Shown here piece by piece: positions 1 through 12,225 of a stretch of 64,000 nt of DNA; positions within the stretch are counted from its first letter, which is position 1; every line of letters starts with the position of its first letter. The translations under genes were made by a program, and so were the position numbers. Source of the stretch: Peromyscus leucopus (lineage: Eukaryota; Chordata; Mammalia; Rodentia; Cricetidae); the NCBI RefSeq assembly GCF_004664715.2, contig NC_051070.1:68514200-68578199 (forward strand). The letters run 5' to 3'. The notes under the pieces are model-generated. The model saw nothing but the letters and a program-made list of their open reading frames with translations, was not told the origin of the DNA and made no database searches.

Positions 1-180
1 TTCCTCCTAATCAGTTCTAAAATTCCAAGTGTGTGGCACACGCCACAACACTTTGAGTGGTAGTTCTCTGTCTTCCCTCAGGCATAAAGGTTACAGGTGT
101 TTTTCCCAATCCCTGTGGCTCCACACTCTTGACACTGTCTTAAAGTGAGTGAATTGCCAAATCACCATCATTTGCATTCA

Positions 181-318
181 GAGCTGGGGTGTGGTGGTAC
201 ATGCTCATAAGCCCAGGATTCTGGAAGCTGAGGCAGGAGGATGGTGAGTTTGAGGTCAGCCTGGGTTACAGAATAGCTTCAAAGCCAGTCTGAGCTCCTG
301 AGGGAGACCCAGTGTCAG
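181..318 (+). repeat. Old B1-type SINE
   Basis: A diverged 7SL-derived B1: the A/B-box-like text tggtggtacatgctcataa, then gaggcaggaggatggtgag and a tail agggagacccagtgtc. The divergence from the young B1 copies elsewhere in the window suggests an early muroid copy. Confidence 0.6.
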
Positions 319-774
319 AGTTATTTTTTCTTTCAGGGTTGAAGTTCATGTCCTTCAGGGGAGCACTTGATTGTAAAGTCATGAATGCAGTCTCCCTTTA
401 ATCCCTGATTAATGTTTCCTCTCTTTGTTTCAGCTTTCACATTAGTCCATCAGCCAGTAGGAACCGAACTACACGGAGGCAGTCCTGGGCTGCACAACAG
501 TGTTCCAGGCAGTGGTGGGAAGATACACAATGGTGCTCCCATGAAACTATACTGCCTGGTGATGTCATAGCCTTAGTGGTTTAACAAGTACGGATCATGA
601 CACTCACTGAGTAATGACGCCGCTGCAAGCTAGATGTCTCAGGGCATAGCTCTGGCATTAAGAAACGCATTGCTTGGTTTAAAATGAGTGGAAAAGTTCA
701 TTTTAACCATTTGGATATCCAGTTGACCCAGCACAGCTTATCGAAGGACCATCCCTGGGACCTGTTGCACGAAC
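319..774. other. No gene recognised
   Basis: Unassigned single-copy-looking sequence. No long frame, RNA gene or repeat family was recognised. Confidence 0.5.
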
Positions 775-1230
775 CCTGAATGGTCTTAGAATAAAAACCC
801 GGAGCTGGGTATCAGGGTGAAAGCTGCTAGATCAGGGAAGCACCACCTCTTACGTCACCAACTCCTCAGCCTGACAGAGCAAATTCCTGTCTTCTCCCGC
901 CTTATATTCCTTTCTCTGCCCAGCCATATCACTTCCTGTTTCAACCTTCCTAGTGCTAGGATTAAAGGTGTGTGATCCCAAGTGCTGGAATTAAAGGTGT
1001 GTGCCACCACTGCCTGGCTCTGTTCCTTTTTTAGACTGGATTAATCTCGAGTAGCCCAGTGTGGCCTTGAACTCACAGAAATCCAGGCAGATCTTTGCCT
1101 CTGCCTCCCAGAGTGCTAAGATTAAAGGTGTGTGCCACCACTGCCTGACCTCTGTGGCTAACTCTGTGGCTGGCTCTGTCCTCTGATCTTCAGGCTGGCT
1201 TTATTTCTTAGATTACAAATATCACCACAG
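775..1230 (-). mobile_element. Composite LTR-like repeat carrying two B1 segments
   Basis: On the minus strand it runs from a head with aagaaataaagccagcctg through two B1-like blocks (cagtggtggcacacaccttt twice), a TATA-like ggaatataaggcgggag, and an end matching cacccagctccgggtttttat. The same architecture recurs at 24758-25246, 27417-27826, 31385-31812, 59653-60488 and 59917-60440, two of which have clear TG...CA ends and 6-bp duplications. I therefore read this as a class II solo LTR family that has absorbed B1 sequence. Confidence 0.55.
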
Positions 1231-2414
1231 GGACCCTCAGCTGATAATATGTACGGGTCTCTCTCTGAACTCTTCCAGCCTATTACACTTTCATATCACT
1301 CTAGTGTCATGCTGGTTTAACTGTGTGGCCTTGTTAAATTTCTTGATTTCCATGACTCACTTTTTTTTTTTCTTTGCCATCGCTATAATTTACAATTCTA
1401 TGTAAAACTTATAATTGTCATTTTCCACACACACAAATCCTACTGGTCAAAACTGGAATCATTTCAATAGTACTAGATTATAAGCCAATGGGAAACAAAT
1501 ATTTACGGGTACATGCTGGCATGAATAAGTGATTGAATAAATAGATGGGAGAAAATAAACAAATCTCTCATATACTAGGCTTCTACATTGTTTTTGTAGA
1601 TCTCCAGCCTTTAAGCAAGCTGTGATTTGCATAGTGTCTTCTTTCCAAAGAGCACGTACCCATGTGCCATGCGATAAGAACGGAACCTTTCCTCTGTGGT
1701 CTTCTTGCCAATCCCCCGTAAACTCAGTCTGAAGCAGCAAACAAACCCCCATTGAGGACAGCCTACAAATATCTAACAGGTATTCCTGATAATTATCGTG
1801 GTCATCAAAACCAAGGGAAGTCTAAAAAAAATGATCATAGCCAACAGAGTCCAAGAAGACATGTCAACTAAATGCAATGTGTCATCAAGAATGGAATTCA
1901 GGAGCATAAAGGAACATTGGACTAAAACTAAGGAAATCCCATTAACCAAAATATAGACTTCAATTAAGAAGAAATGTATCGACATTGTTTGATTATGACA
2001 AGACTACCATAAAAAATAATAACTCAGGTGGCCATTCTCTAGTTATAACAACCAGTGATGGAAAGCATTCAGAAGCAGTGTGTGACAGTGACCAGATCCT
2101 AAACTGGAGAGAACCCCAGCTTGAAAAAAAAAAAAAAACATTTTTAAAAATCACTGGAGAAAAAGAAGTGTGAGAAGCTTAAGTCACCATCAGACAGGAT
2201 CTGCCCAAAGAGAACTTGCGTTCCAACAGGGTTCTCACGGTGAGGCAATGACAAGCACTGTCTTCAGGGACTTTACACAACTCTCATTGTCTGGAGCATG
2301 AAACTGACATGTCCCTACGGAAAGTCCTCATTTCTTAGGAGATTCGTGTTGCAGTATCTAGGGGCAAAGTGCCTTACATGTCTTCAACTTACCTTCAAAC
2401 AGCTCAGAAAGCCG
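1231..2414. other. AT-rich stretch, no gene recognised
   Basis: Contains short A/T runs and small chance frames only. No repeat family was named with confidence. Confidence 0.5.
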
Positions 2415-2546
2415 CCATGGTATGCTCACTGTACTCCCAGCAGCGTGGAGGCTGAAGTAGGAGAATCCTGTGTTTGAGACCAGCCTGGATTACTTAGTAA
2501 GTTCCAGACCAGCTCAAGTGACATGGGAAGACCCTGTCTCAACAAC
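2415..2546 (+). repeat. B1-type SINE
   Basis: Old B1: cactgtactcccagcagcg, gaggctgaagtaggagaat, gagaccagcctggatta, accctgtctcaacaac, then an A-rich tail. Confidence 0.6.
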
Positions 2547-2703
2547 AAAGCCAAACCGAACAGAAACAAAATACTTTACAAAATAAAGTATATTGGATGA
2601 AATAAAGGTAAAGAAAGGGTTTAGGTCAATATTAAGGCTACACAATCGTTTTAGCACTTTTTTTTAAAATACCCTTTATGTAGATTTACATGGTCTATAA
2701 TTC

Positions 2704-2760
2704 AGGGCCTGGAGAGGTGGCTCAGCAGTTAGGAGCACTTCCAGAAGACCCAAAGAAGCC
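2704..2760 (+). repeat. B2 SINE head fragment
   Basis: Only the tRNA-derived head is present: ggcctggagaggtggctcag, cagttaggagcacttccaga. The body is absent, so the copy is truncated. Confidence 0.55.
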
Positions 2761-3660
2761 TCGGCTTAGCCTGCTCTATAACCAAGGCAGAGGCGGCAGC
2801 CCCTTCTCAGGGACAGTATCACCTGATACTGAGAGTCCCCTGTCTGTGGTGGCTGTAGATATGAATGCATCAGAAGAAAAGCCAACTGGGTTGAGAGGGA
2901 GAGACCAAAGAACACCTAACTGTGTGGTGCATGTTCTAGAGTCTGGGTCTCATGGCAAATACCAGCAACCAGCAAAAATCCAGTTTAAGAACTTAGGTGT
3001 ATGAGGGCAGTATGTGGCCTCACAGAGCTGGACGTGCAAGCTGAGTTCTAGAGTTATTCTGAAGTGCCTCCAGGGCACCGCAGGGGTCCTTCCCTGCTTC
3101 CTGCTCCTCTAAGGCTCTCTGGCTGCTGCTATAGGGATATCTGGCTTGAAAACAGAATTTAAAGGTCACCAGCATGACTTTGGAAAAGCTACCAAATGGC
3201 GGGAGTCATACTGAAGTTTCAGTGTCTGTGGTGCCCTGTGACCTGGCAAACAGACACCCTACTCCTGGAATAGCATTCTGTGAAAAGCCCAGTGACATCA
3301 GGTGTTGGTGTCCCTCAGACCTCTGGTACAATGAAATCTCCAAGCCATTAACCAAATTCTCTCTTCTGCATCCTAAATAGAACTTGGATGCATCTATTTT
3401 TCTGTAACCCACTGCCACTCTCCTGGTCTGGGTCGTTGTTATTTATAGCCAGACTTCTGTAGGAGCCTCCTCATTGCGGGTAGGGCTGTGGTCACATAGG
3501 GGATCCAGGAGGCAATGTTGGTCATGCAGCCTAGCTGAGTCCACCCCTGGAACATCTGGTCATGCCTCCACATGCACACAGAGAGTTAAAACAAGCAGGT
3601 GCCCAGAGTCTGGAGGCCCTGCTCTGTTCCTTTGTTCCTCCATCCCAGACTCATCTTCCT
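2761..3660. other. No gene recognised
   Basis: Several 60-100 codon frames overlap on both strands, but none has a recognisable domain or splice-site support. Confidence 0.45.
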
Positions 3661-3990
3661 TTTCATGTATTATTACTTCTGGAATATTTCAAGCAGGGGG
3701 AAAAATATAAAAAAGAGGTATACCTACATAGCCGCATGCATGGACCACCCAACTTTTTCATATTTCATATTTTGCAAAAGCAAATGGAGCTAGTTGGCCT
3801 GTTTCTTATGAACTATAATATACATAGAAAAGAGTATACGTAATGTAAATGAATATTTTAGAGGATATTCACGTCCCTGTCACCTAGCTTAAGAAACAGA
3901 ATATTTCTAAATGCTTTAAATTCTCTTGCACGTTCCTTCTCAAGTCAGAAGTTCTGCTCTGCCTCACAGGAGCAAACCTCTCCTCCATTC
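3661..3990 (+). repeat. Possible ancient LINE/DNA-element fossil
   Basis: The text actataatatacatagaaaa followed by atattcacgtccctgtcacc and taagaaacagaatatttcta resembles a widely dispersed eutherian fossil repeat in which a phrase about cell positions of this type recurs. The family is not named with certainty. Confidence 0.3.
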
Positions 3991-4024
3991 TGAGATAGCA
4001 TTTTTTTACACACTTTTTAAAAAG

Positions 4025-4740
4025 TTTAACATAATTTCTTTATTGATTCTTTGGGAATTTCACATCATGCACCCCAATTCCTCTCACCTCCCAGTTCCCC
4101 CACATTCTCCCCTCACCTCTGCAGTGCCCCCTAAAAGAAATTAAAAAAAAAACACAAGCAAACAAACAAACAAAAACAAAACCAACAAGCAAAAAACAAA
4201 AACCCCTCTTCTCTCCTCCATCTTTCCTGCCTCTCCAACATCTCTTCATTGGTGCTGGGGGCATTGGGAGCTGCAGTGTGCCACACAGTATATACCCTTT
4301 CGTCCGATCAACTCTGCTAGCAAATGGTCATCGCAATGAGTCATTGGTCGGGTTCAAGGCCTCTGGTTTCTGGTACACCACCATCCCTGGATCCTCACCA
4401 AAACTCCTCTTGGATATCCGGGGCTGCCCTGAGTCACAGAAATCCTGCCGGTATCAGGCCACAGGACCAGTTCTTTCACGGGCTCCAGCAGGTCCTAGGT
4501 GGGGTAGATACAAGGTGGCAGCTTGGCCCCTGACACCAACGAAGCCTCGGGTTGTAGCACCATCTCCAGGCTTCTGTGTGACCTTTAGTGGCAGCACAGG
4601 CCTCAGGCTTCAACACAGACCCCCGCTGCAGTAGGACCATGGACCCAGACCTGGTCCTCATTAGCAGCCAGGTCTGGATGTCACCATTGCCTGAGATCAC
4701 AGTACAAGCCACTCAGATCAGCACGGCCTGGGCGGCAGTG
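4025..4740 (-). mobile_element. L1 3' UTR end, antisense
   Basis: The + strand begins with the reverse complement of the rodent L1 3' end (tttattgattctttgggaat ttcacatcatgcacccc), then a G/T-rich block and GC-rich text about cctctggtttctggtacacc. The same segment occurs in sense at 51191-52595, which confirms the orientation. Only the 3' UTR is present. Confidence 0.7.
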
Positions 4741-5321
4741 TGGTCTTTACACACTTTTACACTCCACACCCACGCGTGCCTGGGCACGTCCTCCCATGAC
4801 CTGCTTGTTGTGCTGAATAGTATTTGGGGGCATCATCTCTATTGTTGCAGACAGCTCTGTTTCATCCGTTTTCACTGCTTTCCAATCCATCCTTCATAAA
4901 ACAGACCCATCAACATTTTAAGCTATATATGCAACTATCTGTCCCTTGACTGCATAACCAATCCCCCACAACCACCCCCCCACCCCCCACCCCTCACCCC
5001 TGCCAAGTGATTTCCCAATGCTCCACGAATGGAGTCACAGGTCTGTAGCATGGCTCTGCAAATCCTCCACATAACCTGGTCTCCAGTCTCATCCCATTTC
5101 AGGGGCTCAGTGAAGCACAGTCCCTCCTTCTGGTTCTGCTCTCCTTCTGGCCTGGTATACGCACTATCTTCTTTGCGTAGCCCACCTGGTGTGACGGCTG
5201 CTGACTCCAGATCTCTGATCTAATAGCAACTCCTTGGCTGTATTGTTGTTGATCCCAATGTAATGTGTTTCTTGTTTTGTTTCCTGTCTGTTTTTTCAAA
5301 GCATTTATCATGGATTTGTTT
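4741..5321. other. No gene recognised
   Basis: Includes a C-rich patch near 4965-4990 and short chance frames. Nothing else was assigned. Confidence 0.45.
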
Positions 5322-5491
5322 TTTTAATAATTTATTTAACTTTATTTTATGTGCATTGGTGTGAAGGTATCAGATCCCCTGGAACTGGAGTTACAGACAG
5401 TTGTGAGCTGCTTTGTGGGTGCTGGGAATTGAACCTGGGTCTTCTGGAAGAGCAGCCAGTGCTCTTAACTGATGAGTGTCTCTCCAGCCCC
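5322..5491 (-). repeat. B2 SINE
   Basis: On the minus strand the tRNA-like head ggctggagagacactcatca and ttaagagcactggctgctct is followed by the B2 body with ctggaactggagttacagac read from the + strand. The A-rich end lies near 5322. Confidence 0.85.
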
Positions 5492-5544
5492 CTACCACAG
5501 GTCTGTTATTGCATATTTACTTGTGCATTTAATTTTATGTTTCT

Positions 5545-5584
5545 TTAAAAAACATTTTGTTGTAATGTGTGTATTATATGCATG

Positions 5585-5630
<46 letters not shown>

Positions 5631-5890
5631 GTCAGAGCTCAATATTGGGTATCTTCTATTGCTTTTTACCTTATCTTTTGAGACAGAATCTTTCACTGAC
5701 ATAGCATTCACTGATGATTATCCACATTGACTGGCCAATGACCTTTAGGAGTCCACCTGTCTCTACCTCATTCCCTGCACTAGGGTTACAGAGGAAAGTG
5801 ATCACATTGTTTTTCTTCTATGTGGGTGCTGGGATTCAAACTCAGATCCTCATGTGTAAATGATGGTTCTTTTGCCCACCAGTTCCCAAA
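5545..5890 (-). repeat. B3/B4-type SINE with internal (TG)n
   Basis: The right end has the diverged B3 signature tgggtgctgggattcaaact and gatcctcatgtgtaaatgat. A (TG)n run occupies 5588-5628. Degenerate B1-like text lies between them. Confidence 0.55.
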
Positions 5891-5904
5891 TACCCAGCAG
5901 TCAC

Positions 5905-6240
5905 TTTCCAAATTGTCTCACAAAGGCTTAATATTATTTATAAATGCTTGGCTGATAGCTCAGGCTTATTACTAACTAGCTCTTACATTTTAAGTTAACC
6001 CATATTCCTATTTATGCTCTGTCACGTGGCAGTACCCTTATTAGCATGACACATTCATTTACTGCTCCCTCTGCATCTGGCTGGCAACTCCTGACTCTGC
6101 CCTTCCTCTTCCTAGAATTCTCATAGTCTGGTTGCCCTGCCTATACTTCCTGCCTGGCTACTGGCCAATCAGCGTTTTATTATACCAATTCGAGTGACAA
6201 ATCTTTACAGTGTACAGGAGGATTATTCCACATCACTCAT
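5905..6240 (-). mobile_element. Class II-type LTR fragment
   Basis: On + it carries ctggctactggccaatcagc and tttacagtgtacaggaggat, the reverse complement of the LTR text seen in sense at 39970-40317, where a 6-bp duplication brackets the copy. Here the ends are degraded. Confidence 0.55.
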
Positions 6241-7378
6241 GTTTGCATGGAAGACACTACCAACTGAGCTATCTCTCTGCCCTCTGATTTTGTATTTCGT
6301 TAACACCTGTCTCCCTTTAAGTTTCTCTGTGTATGCAAACATGTAGATCTTATTCATGATGACTTATCTATTTCTGGCATACCCCTGTCATACAGCAGGA
6401 ACAAACAATTATCGCTCAAGAGACCTGAAGCCAGCAATAGTTGATGCATTCAGAACAAAAGCAAAGTGTTTGACAAATATTTTCAGATACAAAATCTCTA
6501 TTGAACAAAACTTATTAGAAATAAAGGTGGCAAGCCATTCTTTAAGAAACCTTGACAGGTGTGGAATAACCAGAGGTAGATGGTAAGCTTTTGTATTTGT
6601 TCTGCGTGCTGACTTAAAGAAGTGAGCAAAAGGCAATTCAATTGTTTATCATATTTAATAAACTATGTACTACTAATAAAAACTTATGAAACACTTGTGT
6701 GGGCATTCTTATAAGTGCTTCATATGAATGAATTGAATTAATTTTTATAATAACCCTCAGAGGACTGTATTGTAATTAGCCCCATTTTTAACATCTGGAC
6801 ACTGAAGAATAGAGAGATATAAAGTAACTTGTAAAAGATTAGACATCTAGAAAGTGGTAAGCAGCATGCATCTGAAGGTGGTGTAACCACCATGGTTATA
6901 TATATGATCATATAGAATTTATAAAGGGTTAGTTTATGGATGTATACATGACTCCAACAATACTTTTAAAGGAACACTTTTTAAAAGCAAAACCAATGTC
7001 AACATTTCTAAAGTAGTCAACAGTAGAAGATAAAGTGCCCAGTTAGAGTATTCTAAATAAAACAATGAGTTTATATGTAAAAGACCCAGCAACACTTCGT
7101 GGCAACTCTTCTCAATTTACTCTCTTCAAGTGTTCAACACGTAAGCCACGCTTTCCATGGCATATGAGGTAAATTTTTGTAGACTTTCAGACGCTGAAGG
7201 TGGGCAGTATCTGAAGACGGAAATCGACATTTGGCTTTGGGAACAGAACCAGTCTCAGGGTAGACTCCTTCTAGCCAGCTTGGTCATCAGTTGTTTCTCA
7301 GGAGTGTCCTGTTGTAGCTGTTGTCGTAAACACTCCTGTATCCCCTCTTAATTAAACACGTCAGTTTTGTGTTTGACG
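6241..7378. other. AT-rich stretch, no gene recognised
   Basis: No supported frame or repeat was identified. A 76-codon + frame at 6356 and its opposite-strand partner look like chance. Confidence 0.45.
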
Positions 7379-8105
7379 TGTTACGTTTCTCTCTTCAGGC
7401 TCACCCACACCTACCCAACCAGGGCCAGCTCTACCGTGTTGCCCAGACACAGTGCAGGGGCCACTCTCCCAAGTGCTACAGCCGGTGAGGGGCAGGGACA
7501 GCTCCCCCACTCTCATGCCCTCAGGGCCAGCTTGCCCACACCGCTGTCCACAGGGTCAGCTCTACTGTGGAGCCTAGGTGAGGTACAGGGCCCATTCTCC
7601 CAAGTGCTGTAACTGGTGAGGAGCTGGGTCAACTCCCGCGCTTGCTGCATGTGGTGAGGAGCGAAGGGGGAGGGGCATCTTTCCCTCACCTACACCACCA
7701 CATGGCAGACCAAGAGGGTGGGACCAGCTCTGCCACTCTCAGGCCCTCAGGGCCAGCTCTCCCACGTCCCTTCGAACAGGGCCAGCTCTATCGTGCTGCC
7801 CAGACCAGACACGGCATCTGCTCTCATGAGTGCTGTAGCTGGTGAGGGGCAGGGCCGCTTCTCCCTAGTGTTGTAGCCAGTGAGGGGTGGGGCCAACTCT
7901 GTGCAGTCCTGTGGTAACAGGAGCCACGGACTTCAACACAGACCATGGCTGTGGGAGGGCCACAGACCCAGACATGGGCCGGCCCTGGCAACAGCCCAGG
8001 CCCAGACATCACCACTGCCCCAGCTGGCAAGCAAGCCACTCACCTCAGCCTGCTCCTCACTGCCTTCAACTCTTCAAACCTGCCTCTCTCCACAGGACAT
8101 GAACC

Positions 8106-8170
<65 letters not shown>

Positions 8171-8330
8171 CCCCGACATATATTTGCTCACCATAATAGT
8201 GCCTGTGTTTTGTCCTCACCACCCAGGGCAGGCCATCTTAGGGCAGGTGTATGGGTGTCCTTCTCCCACTCAGTCATAATGGTGCTGGGCAGGGTGGTGC
8301 TTTCTCCTCGCTGCTGCCTGGCATCTTGAG
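7379..8330 (-). mobile_element. GC-rich L1 3' UTR block with (CT)n
   Basis: Imperfectly repeated units such as agggccagctctaccgtgtt and ccaagtgctacagccggtga recur several times. Text about cttcaacacagaccatggct links it to 4600-4640 and 51400-51700, both L1 3' UTR. A pure (CT)n tract occupies 8107-8167. It continues into the antisense L1 body on the right. Confidence 0.5.
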
Positions 8331-9021
8331 CAGACATCAAGAGCACTTTTATCTGTGGGTAGATGGGTAAGTATTTAGAATGTAGTTGGGAATGATAATG
8401 GATTAGGAAAGTGATAGTAGTAGGTTCTCCTCGTCTATGACCTCACCGCAGTAGTTGGATAACTTTACAACACCATTCGTGGATTCCCTCCTATTAAACA
8501 GGCTTTAAGTTCAATTAGACAGCTGTTAGTTAATGTCAAGATGGAAGTGCCACCACGACCCCCTTAGGGATGTCTTGCCACGGTGATTGCGGCTGTGGTT
8601 CATGGGCATCACAAGCTGGCTAGGACCATGACTTATTTCCCCCCTTGGCAGCTTGTATCTATCGCACTTTTGGAAACTGTGGGAGCTAGTCCTCAGGGAG
8701 GGGCCTCCCAGGTTAGTTCCAATTCAATTCCTGCAGGTCAGGTGTCTGAAGTGTGTGGTGTCTTCCTAAACATGTCTTACCTCCAAGTTCTAGAAGGCAA
8801 CCAAGGACAATGGCAATGATCTATATTGCTTTGGGAGTCTTGGACTCCCTGGAACAAAAACAACTTGAAAGAAAATTCCCCATGCTTAGCACTGAGAGTT
8901 TCATTTGATAATCTATGGTTCTTGGAGAGAGCATTGCCTTCCTAAATGGCATAACTTCATTTAAATTTTATTTATACACATATACATATATCTGATACGT
9001 GTGCGTGCGTGCGTGCGTGCA

Positions 9022-9075
<54 letters not shown>

Positions 9076-9545
9076 ACACACACGTACACACACGTTTAAG
9101 TAACCAAAAAATAGTGGATTTCTCTATGGATTTTTCAAACATCCTTAGTGTTATTTACTCTCCCCCCCCCACCCTATACTGGCCTCCCTCCTCCCTCCCC
9201 AGTTAAATTTCTCCTTCATAGTATCGTGTCCTACTATCCACATCTCAGGACTTCCTTCCTCCCCTCCTCCACGGTCCCTTCGTACTTCTCTGGTTTCTGC
9301 AGTCACCACCATCATTTAATCCCATCTGAAGACCCAGAATTCAGAGAGCAGGCAGGTGCCAAGGGGTGGTAGAGCTGGGTCAGGCAGGAGATCCATTTTT
9401 AGCTTTGTGAGGATTCTCCACGCTGGCTTCCATAGTGGCTGCACCAGTTTGCCTTCCCATCAGCAGGGAAGGAGGGTTCTCCTCTCCCCACATTCTTGCC
9501 AGCATTTGTTGTCAGTTGCTCTCTTGATCTTGGCATTCTGACTGG
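8331..9545 (-). mobile_element. L1, antisense: 3' UTR and end of ORF2
   Basis: The left part matches rodent L1 3' UTR in antisense (gttcaattagacagctgtta; agctagtcctcagggagggg; gggagtcttggactccctgg). The right part, 9360-9545, is the antisense end of ORF2 (ccatagtggctgcaccagtt). A (GTGC)n/(TG)n tract interrupts it at 8998-9073. No intact reverse transcriptase frame remains. Confidence 0.7.
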
Positions 9546-10600
9546 AATACTCAACTTATGAAGATCAGTAGCTACACACCAATAACAAACACACCGAGGA
9601 AGAGATCATGGAAACAATAGCCTCGGAAATATCTAGGAATGAGTTTAACCGAAGACCACTATGATGAAAACTACATCTTGGGGAGGAGGGCATCAGAGAA
9701 GACACCAGAAGATGGAAAGACTTCTGCCCATGGACTGGTAAAGTTATTGTTGTGAAAAAGACTGTCCTTCCAAGAGCAATTTAAAGATTCAGTGCAATCC
9801 CAAACAAAATACTCCCTGATATTCTTCACAAAAATGGGGGGGGGGACTTCATTAAATTCATGTCTAACCAAAGACACCAGATAGCCAAAGCAGTCCTGTG
9901 CAAAAAGGAACAACATCAGAGCAATTAAAATACTGGATTTCAAGTTATATCACAGGGTTATAGCACAAAAAAAGTCATTTTGATCAAGAGAACAAAATAG
10001 AAGACCCAAATATGAGTGCATGGAATTACAGCCACCTGATGTTTGACAGAATGCCACAGATACATACTGGGGAAAGACAGCATCTTCAACAAATGGTGCT
10101 GGGAACACTGGGTGTCCACGTGTGGAAGAATGAGATCAGACCCATATCTATCACTTTACACAAAGATGACCTCAGTGTTAAATCTAAACTGCTGAAATGT
10201 CTGGAAGAAAATATTGATAGTACCCTAAAAGACACAGGAGAGGACTTTCCGGGAGAGGCTCCGTTCACACAGCAATGACGGCCAGCAATTAGCAAGTGGG
10301 ACCCCATAATGCAAACAAGCTTATGGACAGCATGGGAAAGAATCCAGTGAAGAGGAAGCCTGTGAGTGGAAGAGTGTCTTTGCCAACTATACATCCGCCA
10401 GAGGATTAATATCCAGAATATACAAAGAACTCTGAAAGCAAAGTGTCAACAAAACAAATGACCCAGTTTTTTAAAATGAGCTGTGGATGTTCACAGAGCC
10501 CTCAAAAGAAGAGATTTAAAAATGGCTAAGAAATCTTCAAGTGTTCAGCATCCTTAGCAATTAGGGAAATGCAAATAAAAACTGCTTTAAGGAATTCTGA
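9546..10600 (+). mobile_element. L1 ORF2 segment in sense (inverted partner of the antisense L1)
   Basis: Sense-strand ORF2 text is readable with many stops: aattacagccacctgatgtt, caacaaatggtgctgggaac, aatgagatcagacccatatc. It stops at gggaaatgcaaataaaaact, the point in ORF2 that directly precedes the text that starts the antisense piece at 9545. The two pieces therefore form one L1 with an inverted 5' half, as produced by twin priming. Confidence 0.7.
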
Positions 10601-11389
10601 TTTCTGATTTCTACGTACTGTGGGAGGATTCCGTATTGCCCCTTCTCCGAAGGCTCTTTGATTTTCGAAGGGAATGAATTAGTTAGCAATGCAACTTCAT
10701 GGTGACAGCTGCAAGCTGCACTCAGCTAATTAGCTTGGAGGTCAAATTCTCCTCCCAGTTTTCCTGGTGTACTCTTCCGGTCCTCAGTCCTCGTGAGATA
10801 AGCACCGGGAACCCTGCATGGCAGCATGGCAGCTAGTCAACCTAGTCTCCTCTGCAGGGAAGATGGACTCTGTTTTGTTGAGGGGAGCCGCTGGTGAAGC
10901 TTTGTTCTGAAGCTGAGAAACCACCATCTGTGAGTGACTGTGATTCAACAGAAGTGAGTTCAAGTCACGGGTCCTGGAATCTTAGGAACTGCCTCTGGTG
11001 AGGGACTCCAGGAAACAGTGTTTTCAGAGCCTCGGATGCTGCTGATGTCTCTATCGGAGCTCCTAACGCAGCCAGGTAGCTACTAGTTCAGGACAGCGCG
11101 CTGATGCTTCCCTAGCCAGGAAATCTGCAGAAGCAATGGAAGTAGTTGACACCAGGGAAGCCTTCAACACATTGGCCAGGCAGAACAACCTGGAAGTATA
11201 GTGCTCTGACCTCTCTTCCATGCTCACAGCATGGTTGCAAGAAGTTACCGGAATCAGACCCGTGTCTACATAGATTTTTCAAAATTGTAGGAAAGAAGTA
11301 ACTGAATTTAAATGAGAATAAAATGACTTTCTTTCGAAAAGGGAATGGGAGTTAAAAGGTCACACAAGTCCAACACATCTTAATATATT
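10601..11389. other. No gene recognised
   Basis: Mixed-composition sequence without long frames. It could be internal sequence of an old element, but nothing in it identifies one. Confidence 0.4.
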
Positions 11390-12225
11390 TTTAATTAGCA
11401 TACAAAAATAACAGGATGCCTTGTGGCGTTTTTTTATGCATTTTACTTCGGCTGATCCCCTCATGCCCCATCTTCTCCCGTCACCCATCTCTCTCCGTCC
11501 CTCTCTTGCATCCTTCCACCCTCTCCAGTTTCGTGTCTCGTGTGCTGTTTTACCCTCCTCCGTCTTACAAACCTCCTTTCCCTCTCACGCTCTCCGGCTT
11601 CCTGGCTTCCGCTCACACGCCTCCCCCAGCTGATAGACATACGTAAATTAGACGCTGGGATCTGCAGGTGAGCAAGACCATGTGATGCTTGTCTTTTGGA
11701 GCCTGTGTAACCTCATTTACTGTAAGATGTCCAGCGCTCGGAAGGCAGAGGCAGACAGATCTCTGTGAGTTCGAGGCCAGCCTGGTCTACAGAGCGAGCT
11801 CCAGGACAGGCACCAAAACTACACAGAGAAACCCCGTCTCAAAAAACAAAACAAAACAACAACAACAAAAAAAAAATTCCAATCTGTGCTCTTTGCTGAA
11901 AATTTTATAGTTTCACTCTTCTTTTCAGCTGAATGAGATTCCATTGTGTGTAGGTACCAGATTCGTGTTATCCATAGAAGACCACGGTGATTCCTTTTCC
12001 TCACCATTGTGAATAGAGTAGCAATAAACATGGATGTGCAGGTATCTCTGCAGGAGAATACAGAGTCCTTTGGGGGTGGTGTAACTGGGTCACGTGATAG
12101 ATCTAGCTTTAATTTGGTTAGAAACCACCACAGAGGCCACACCAGCTTGCACACCAATGGCCAATTGGGTTCCTCTTTCACCATATCTCAGCCAGTGTTC
12201 ATTGCCAATTGTTCCCGTCTTATTT
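11390..12225 (-). mobile_element. L1 fragment, antisense
   Basis: Antisense ORF2-end text: ctgaatgagattccattgtg, agtagcaataaacatggatg, aactgggtcacgtgatagat. A B1 is inserted at 11733-11876. Confidence 0.65.
11733..11876 (+). repeat. B1 SINE, 5' truncated
   Basis: Starts at agcgctcggaaggcagaggc and contains gttcgaggccagcctggtct and aaaccccgtctc with a long A-rich tail to 11876. It lies within an antisense L1. Confidence 0.85.
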
